From: G963662265 sp963668545
GTDB lineage: Bacteria; Spirochaetota; Spirochaetia; CADAEX01
Direction: 5' to 3'
Length of the DNA: 64,000 nucleotides
Assembly (NCBI GenBank): GCA_963668545.1
Contig: OY764868.1
Span: 868,001 to 932,000, forward strand
The notes beneath the pieces are model-generated. The model saw nothing but the letters and a program-made list of their open reading frames with translations. It did no database searches and was not told the DNA's origin. The position numbers and the translations under genes were made by a program. Below, piece after piece: positions 59,565-64,000 of the stretch (the stretch's first letter is position 1; each line of letters opens with the position of its first letter).

Positions 59565-62135
59565 ATGACAAGACTTCCAGAATCAGATATAAAAAATATT
59601 CTCATGCAGATTGTAAATCCGGGAAGATATTCAGGAGGTGAATACGGTTCATATAATATTGAACCTTCAGATGACAAGCTGAATATTGGAGTTTCATATC
59701 CTGACCTGTATGAGATAGGTATGGCTAATAATGCTGTTAAAATACTTTACAATATGCTTAACAGAATAGAGAAATTCACATGCGGCCGTGTATTTGCACC
59801 TGCTCCCGATTTTGAGGAAAAACTCAGGGAATATAATATTCCCCTTTATACTCTGGAAAGCCGTACTCCTTTATCAGAACTTGATATAATGGCTTTTTCA
59901 CTCGGTTATGAACTCAACGCGACAGGGATGCTTTCAATCCTTGATACGGGAAATATTCCTCTCCGAAGCAGCGAAAGAAATGAAAATCATCCGATTGTAA
60001 TTGCGGGAGGCCCAGGTGTTACAAATCCTCTTCCCTACAGTATGTTTGTTGATTTTTTCTATATCGGGGAAGCTGAAAACTCTCTTGTTGAAATACTTGA
60101 AGGAGTTCACAGGTTAAAGAAAGAGAATGCATCAAGGGCTGATATTTTCAGCTTTATAGGGGGATTCAGCTGTATCTGGTATGCAGGAAAAAAGGGAACA
60201 GTAAAGAAAGATATCTGGGCTGAATTCGGATCAGAGGCGAATCACAGAAATATTTCACACTTTCCGGTTCCATCAGTTCAGTCGGTGCAGGATCACGGAG
60301 TTGTTGAGATCATGAGGGGATGTCCCAACGGGTGCAGGTTCTGTCATGCCGGTATATACTACAGACCCAAGAGGGAAAAGGAATTCAGTGCAATTGAAGA
60401 TGAAATTGATGATCTGGTTCACAACTGCGGCTACAGAATTGTAACTCTCTCATCTCTTTCATCAGGTGATTACAGTACAATTACAGAAACTGTAAATGCT
60501 CTTAACAGGAGATTTGCAGATGAGGGGGTTTCATTTGCACTTCCATCGCTCAAGCTTAACAGTTTTACACTCCCTCTTCTCAAAGGGCTGAGCCGGGTGA
60601 GAAAAAGCGGTCTTACATTTGCAGTTGAAACACCTGATCCTGACTGGCAGATCGGACTGAACAAGGAAGTAAATATTGATCAGACAATTTCTGTTATTAA
60701 AGAGGCCAAAGCTGCAGGCTGGAGAGTGGCAAAATTCTATTTTATGATAGGACTCCCTCCTTCGGAAGGTGAAGATGAATCAGAAATGATTCTGGATTTT
60801 CTGTTCCGTGTACATGATGAAGCAAAGATGAACCTTAATGTAAATATCGGTACATTTGTCCCCAAGTCCCATACCCCTTACCAGAGAGCAGCTCAGCTCC
60901 ATGAAGAGGAGGCACTTGAAAGGATTTACAAAATAAAAAACAATCTGAAAAAGAGAAATATAAAGCTGGGATTCCATTCACCGTTTATGTCTTTTCTTGA
61001 AGGTATATTCTCCAGGGGAGATGAAAGAGCCGGCGAGCTGCTGATTCAGGCATATGAAAAAGGGGCCAGGCTTGATGCATGGGAGGAATATAACGACAGA
61101 AAAATCTGGCGGGAAGTCATAGAGCAGCAGGACTGGGATGTTGAGAAGGAAGTATGCAGGGAAAGATCCGGGGATGAGGTCCTTCCATGGGACAGCATAA
61201 GCATGGGAGTGAGCAGCAGTTTTTATGAAAAGGAATGTGAAAAATCTGAAGAAAGGGTGCTTACTCCGGTGTGTGATGAATCCTGTGATCATAACTGCGG
61301 AATATGCGGCAGAACAGTAAAAGTTGTAAACAGAAGTGGGAGTAGGGGTTTCAATCCACTGCCGGAAGAGGATACATGTTCCATTGAAAACAGCACAAAG
61401 AACACCACTCCTGAAACAGGTGCTGATAATTATTCTGATAAGAAAAAAAGATTAAGGGAGCTGGCTGACAAGGCCAACAAAAATGCCGGAAAGGTGAGAT
61501 ACAGGGCTGTTTTCTCTTTTGAAAAAAGGGACAAGCAGATTTACCTTGGTCATCTCAACGTCCTTCATTTATTTGAAAAAGCCTTCCTCAGAAGCCGTCT
61601 TGAGCTTAACTATACCCAGGGATTTAATCCGAAGCCCAGGATAGAATTCGCGCATCCCCTTTCCCTGGGAATGGAGTCTCTTGCTGAAATTGCATCGGTT
61701 GAGCTCAGGGAGGAAATTGATCCTGAAATTTTCAGGGTAAAGATGAATGAAGCTCTGCCTGACGGGCTGAAAATAGGCGAGGCTGCTGTCTATAAAATAA
61801 ACAGGGGAGACAAGATTTTTTCACTTATGTCGCTCTATTCAGGAACAAGGTATCTGGTGAAAACAGAGGAAATAACCGGGTTAAGTGAAAAGCTGTTCAT
61901 ATACATTGAAGAACATGAACTTGCAGATTATGTTTCATTTGAAAACAAAGATGAAGGAATTGAAATCACTGTAAAACCGGGAAATAAAAAAAGTAATCTT
62001 TTCAAGATACTTAAAGAGCTTACAGGCAGTGAATATCCTCTTTCCGATATTGATGTTACTGTTCTTGAAAACTATGCCTCATGGGAGAATGTGGAAGCAG
62101 GAAGTTTTCTTGATTTCTATAGAATGATCAGCTGA
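59565..62135 (+). CDS. B12-binding-type radical SAM protein fused to DUF2344 (TIGR03960/TIGR03936)
   Basis: An 856-residue protein. Residues 1-240 form a cobalamin-binding-like Rossmann region (NIGVSYPDLYEIGMANNAVK, IAGGPGVTNP). The radical SAM core follows with the cluster motif CPNGCRFC (about 255-262) and YYRPKREKE. After a cysteine-rich linker (CDESCDHNCGICG, about 570-585) comes a DUF2344 domain from about residue 644 (VRYRAVFSFEKRDK, QGFNPKPRIEFAHPLSLGMES). The two halves are separate genes in many other bacteria. The family is conserved near rodA and ribosome genes; the reaction is unknown. Confidence 0.88.
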   Translation: MTRLPESDIKNILMQIVNPGRYSGGEYGSYNIEPSDDKLNIGVSYPDLYEIGMANNAVKILYNMLNRIEKFTCGRVFAPAPDFEEKLREYNIPLYTLESRTPLSELDIMAFSLGYELNATGMLSILDTGNIPLRSSERNENHPIVIAGGPGVTNPLPYSMFVDFFYIGEAENSLVEILEGVHRLKKENASRADIFSFIGGFSCIWYAGKKGTVKKDIWAEFGSEANHRNISHFPVPSVQSVQDHGVVEIMRGCPNGCRFCHAGIYYRPKREKEFSAIEDEIDDLVHNCGYRIVTLSSLSSGDYSTITETVNALNRRFADEGVSFALPSLKLNSFTLPLLKGLSRVRKSGLTFAVETPDPDWQIGLNKEVNIDQTISVIKEAKAAGWRVAKFYFMIGLPPSEGEDESEMILDFLFRVHDEAKMNLNVNIGTFVPKSHTPYQRAAQLHEEEALERIYKIKNNLKKRNIKLGFHSPFMSFLEGIFSRGDERAGELLIQAYEKGARLDAWEEYNDRKIWREVIEQQDWDVEKEVCRERSGDEVLPWDSISMGVSSSFYEKECEKSEERVLTPVCDESCDHNCGICGRTVKVVNRSGSRGFNPLPEEDTCSIENSTKNTTPETGADNYSDKKKRLRELADKANKNAGKVRYRAVFSFEKRDKQIYLGHLNVLHLFEKAFLRSRLELNYTQGFNPKPRIEFAHPLSLGMESLAEIASVELREEIDPEIFRVKMNEALPDGLKIGEAAVYKINRGDKIFSLMSLYSGTRYLVKTEEITGLSEKLFIYIEEHELADYVSFENKDEGIEITVKPGNKKSNLFKILKELTGSEYPLSDIDVTVLENYASWENVEAGSFLDFYRMIS

Positions 62136-62145
62136 GAAATGTCGG

Positions 62146-62934
62146 TTATAATTCCTTTTCATTCTTCTTTGCCTCATCCCAGTAACTGTCCATTATTTTG
62201 AAATTTTCTTCTCCAAGTTCAATATTATCCTCTTTCATATTCTTTTCTACATACTGGAACCGTCTGAGGAATTTTTCATTTGTTCTGTGAAGTGCAATAG
62301 CCGGGTCTATCTTCATAAAGCGTCCGATATTTACGATTGAGAAAAGAAAATCCCCGAATTCCTCTTCCATCTTTTCCCTGTCGGAATTTATGCTCTCATC
62401 CCTGAATTCTCTGAGTTCCTCATATACCTTTTCCCATACACTTTCAGTATCAATCCAGTCAAATCCTGCACCTGATGCTTTTTTCTGGAAACGGTATGCC
62501 CTTTCAAGTGGTGGCATATTCTTTGAAATGCCGTCAAGAATGGATTTGTCCTTCTTTTCCACATTCTTTTTAATATCCTCCCAGTTTCTTTTGACCTCAT
62601 CAGCATCTTTTACCTCAGCTGTCCCGAAAACATGGGGATGCCTTCTTACCAGCTTTTCTGAAATATCATCAATAACCTCTGAAAAACTGAATGCTCCCTC
62701 CTCTTCCTTGATCCTGCTTATCATTCCCACAAGAAGCAGAACATCTCCAAGCTCTTCCCTTATATGCATATTGTCATTATTTGATATAGCTTCAATACAT
62801 TCATAAGCCTCTTCAAGAAGGTTTCCTTTAAGGGAATCAGCTGTCTGTTTCCTGTCCCAGGGACAGCCATCCGGAGCTCTCAGTTTTGTAACTATGCTGT
62901 AAAAATTATTGAAACTTTCAGTTAAGCTGTTCAT
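62146..62934 (-). CDS. mazG: Nucleoside triphosphate pyrophosphohydrolase MazG
   Basis: A 262-residue enzyme hydrolysing noncanonical NTPs to NMP and pyrophosphate. Both MazG repeats are present: LRAPDGCPWDRKQTADSLKG with EEAYECIEAI and REELGDVLLLVGM in the first, and EFGDFLFSIVNIGRF in the second. Full family length. Convergent with the radical SAM gene. Confidence 0.94.
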   Translation of the reverse strand: MNSLTESFNNFYSIVTKLRAPDGCPWDRKQTADSLKGNLLEEAYECIEAISNNDNMHIREELGDVLLLVGMISRIKEEEGAFSFSEVIDDISEKLVRRHPHVFGTAEVKDADEVKRNWEDIKKNVEKKDKSILDGISKNMPPLERAYRFQKKASGAGFDWIDTESVWEKVYEELREFRDESINSDREKMEEEFGDFLFSIVNIGRFMKIDPAIALHRTNEKFLRRFQYVEKNMKEDNIELGEENFKIMDSYWDEAKKNEKEL

Positions 62935-63083
62935 ATCTTCCCCTGAATACTGTATTTCATGTCTGATATTCTAAGGGTTTTGACAGGAAACAGCAACACT
63001 TAAGGGAAACTTCATTATATGCTGAAGGATAATTTTATTGTGACTGAATATCTTTATTTGTGTGATGGAAAGGAATCCTTGAA

Positions 63084-63677
63084 TTATACTGTTTTTTCGA
63101 GATCGTTTCTGGTTATTCTATCAGATATTATTCTCATATGGCTGAAGTCAAAAGCATCAAAGAGATCATATTCAAAAATACCGGGGAAATCTTCCGGTGT
63201 AACAAGACCTTTCAGGAAATCTGATCTTATAGTTTCATAATCATCTGCATTGAAACCTATGCCGGAATGTATGAAATATGTGTTCATGTATTTTTTAAAT
63301 ATATCACTGCTGAAAAAACCGGAGGGTATGAAAATCAGAATATTGTATGCCGGCAGCTGATTTGAACTGTTGAGAATTCTCCCCAGGACTCCGCTGCTGT
63401 TTTCCCGGGCAGCCGGACTCATGCTGAAGTCAAGGCTGTCATCAGCGCACATGTTTTTCAGCTTTATAACAGTATCCCTGTCTTCTTCAGGGGAGATGGA
63501 TGAAGAAGACATGTTTGTATTTATATGAAGAACAGTGTTGTTCCCATTCATTAAACTGCTGTAGAGCCTGAATCTTGTTTTTAGCTTATCGGATGATTTG
63601 TAATAATCAAGGGTAAAGACGCTTTTACCGTTTTTACCCCTGTTTTCCTCTTTTATCCTGACCTCTCTGCCGAACAT
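63084..63677 (-). CDS. Unknown protein upstream-coupled to a PspC gene
   Basis: A 197-residue protein without signal peptide or transmembrane segment. A beta-rich first half (KSVFTLDYYKSSDKLKTRFR; TVLHINTNMSSSS) is followed by a helix-rich part (IFKKYMNTYFIHSGIGFNA). No family is recognised. It begins six bases after the PspC gene on the same strand, so a shared transcript is likely and an envelope-stress link is possible. Confidence 0.55.
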   Translation of the reverse strand: MFGREVRIKEENRGKNGKSVFTLDYYKSSDKLKTRFRLYSSLMNGNNTVLHINTNMSSSSISPEEDRDTVIKLKNMCADDSLDFSMSPAARENSSGVLGRILNSSNQLPAYNILIFIPSGFFSSDIFKKYMNTYFIHSGIGFNADDYETIRSDFLKGLVTPEDFPGIFEYDLFDAFDFSHMRIISDRITRNDLEKTV

Positions 63678-63683
63678 GGGAAC

Positions 63684-64000
63684 TTAATCTTCACCTCGTT
63701 TCTTTCTGGAAAAACGTCTTTCCCAGTCATCTTCATTGTTGTAGCGCCTTTTATATTTCCCTTCTTGATATCTTTCTTCAGGATTTTCAAAGTCAAATCT
63801 TCTGTAATATCCGGGAGGTTCAATTGGAAGAACTAGTCCAGCTATCAGGTATATTAATCCTACAGGAAAGAACCCTGTACTCATAAAAGCAAGTATTGTA
63901 AAAAACCTGACCCATCCGACTGGAAGATCCTTCCATTCAGCAATTCCCCTGCATACTCCGAAAAGTATTCCGTCTCTTGACCGGTAAAGCCTCTTGCCAT
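63684..64000 (-). CDS. PspC-domain protein (5' end beyond the window)
   Basis: The frame is open to the window edge on the minus strand. The visible part starts GKRLYRSRDGILFGVCRGIA, the PspC hallmark, followed by a hydrophobic pair (VRFFTILAFMSTG, PVGLIYLIAGLVL) and a basic, Arg/Lys/Glu-rich tail (about the last 40 residues). PspC proteins sit in the inner membrane and take part in the phage-shock or membrane-stress response. Only the first few residues are missing. Confidence 0.85.
   Translation of the reverse strand, partial: GKRLYRSRDGILFGVCRGIAEWKDLPVGWVRFFTILAFMSTGFFPVGLIYLIAGLVLPIEPPGYYRRFDFENPEERYQEGKYKRRYNNEDDWERRFSRKKRGED

Overview
The window reads as a single chromosomal stretch of a spirochaete (order Spirochaetales, Treponema/Spirochaeta-like, not Borrelia or Leptospira), AT-rich by eye. 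The clearest marker is a FlaB-type flagellin (33352-34224). Supporting it are a BpuR-like PUR-domain gene beside rnhB and smc (an order I recall from Borrelia), a DUF5312-like protein, and a dnaG-rpoD-zinc ribbon-TPR-mreBCD-mrdA-rodA order that I recall from Treponema pallidum. I see no transposase, integrase, prophage, CRISPR array or rRNA. Nearly everything is vertically inherited core or lineage-specific sequence.

Layout. 1-2.5 kb (minus): the start of a CitA/DcuS-type sensor kinase, a fumarate-reductase-type flavoprotein and a methyltransferase. 2.8-9.5 kb: class II ribonucleotide reductase, a DUF2786 protein, ywbE with a fused MTA/SAH nucleosidase-LuxS enzyme, an acetate permease, a DNA alkyltransferase and a small exported protein. 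9.6-14.6 kb (minus): a VWA protein, histidine kinase and response regulator operon with Pho-box-like repeats upstream, then a membrane diguanylate cyclase. 14.8-21.9 kb: a small Cys protein, tRNA-Gly, bpuR/rnhB/smc, an anchored protein, an acidic TPR lipoprotein and a DMT transporter.

21.9-28.5 kb (plus): ffh-rpsP-khpA-rimM-trmD-rplS, continuing without a gap into a FliK-like gene, an FlhB-tail gene (flhX-like), an HD-GYP phosphodiesterase and two small conserved-looking genes. A textbook intrinsic terminator sits inside the FliK-like coding region and would separate ribosomal from motility expression. 28.5-33.2 kb: HEAT-repeat protein and lipoprotein (minus), coaD, rpmF-acpP-rnc (again with a perfect hairpin inside rnc), and the CCA-adding enzyme, which is needed because the three tRNA genes seen here do not encode CCA. 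33.3-42.6 kb: flaB with a sigma-28 promoter and a near-consensus CsrA hairpin, thiN, DUF5312, HIT/SPFH/HAD genes, map, tRNA-Thr and tRNA-Tyr, a YkgJ-type protein and an MBL-fold enzyme.

42.7-62.1 kb (plus): a large OmpA protein with eight FlgD-like repeats, mltG, dnaG, rpoD, an acidic zinc-ribbon protein, RNase P RNA, a TPR protein, the complete elongasome operon mreB-mreC-mreD-mrdA-rodA and a radical SAM/DUF2344 protein. 62.1-64.0 kb (minus): mazG, an unknown protein and the 3' part of a PspC gene.

The most unusual signals are (i) terminator-like hairpins embedded in the coding regions that follow two housekeeping operons, (ii) a Pfs-LuxS fusion that keeps a strong ribosome-binding site and start codon in its linker, (iii) a CsrA consensus hairpin in the flaB leader, (iv) the VWA/two-component operon with its own tandem repeats, and (v) an SMC protein without a recognisable hinge.
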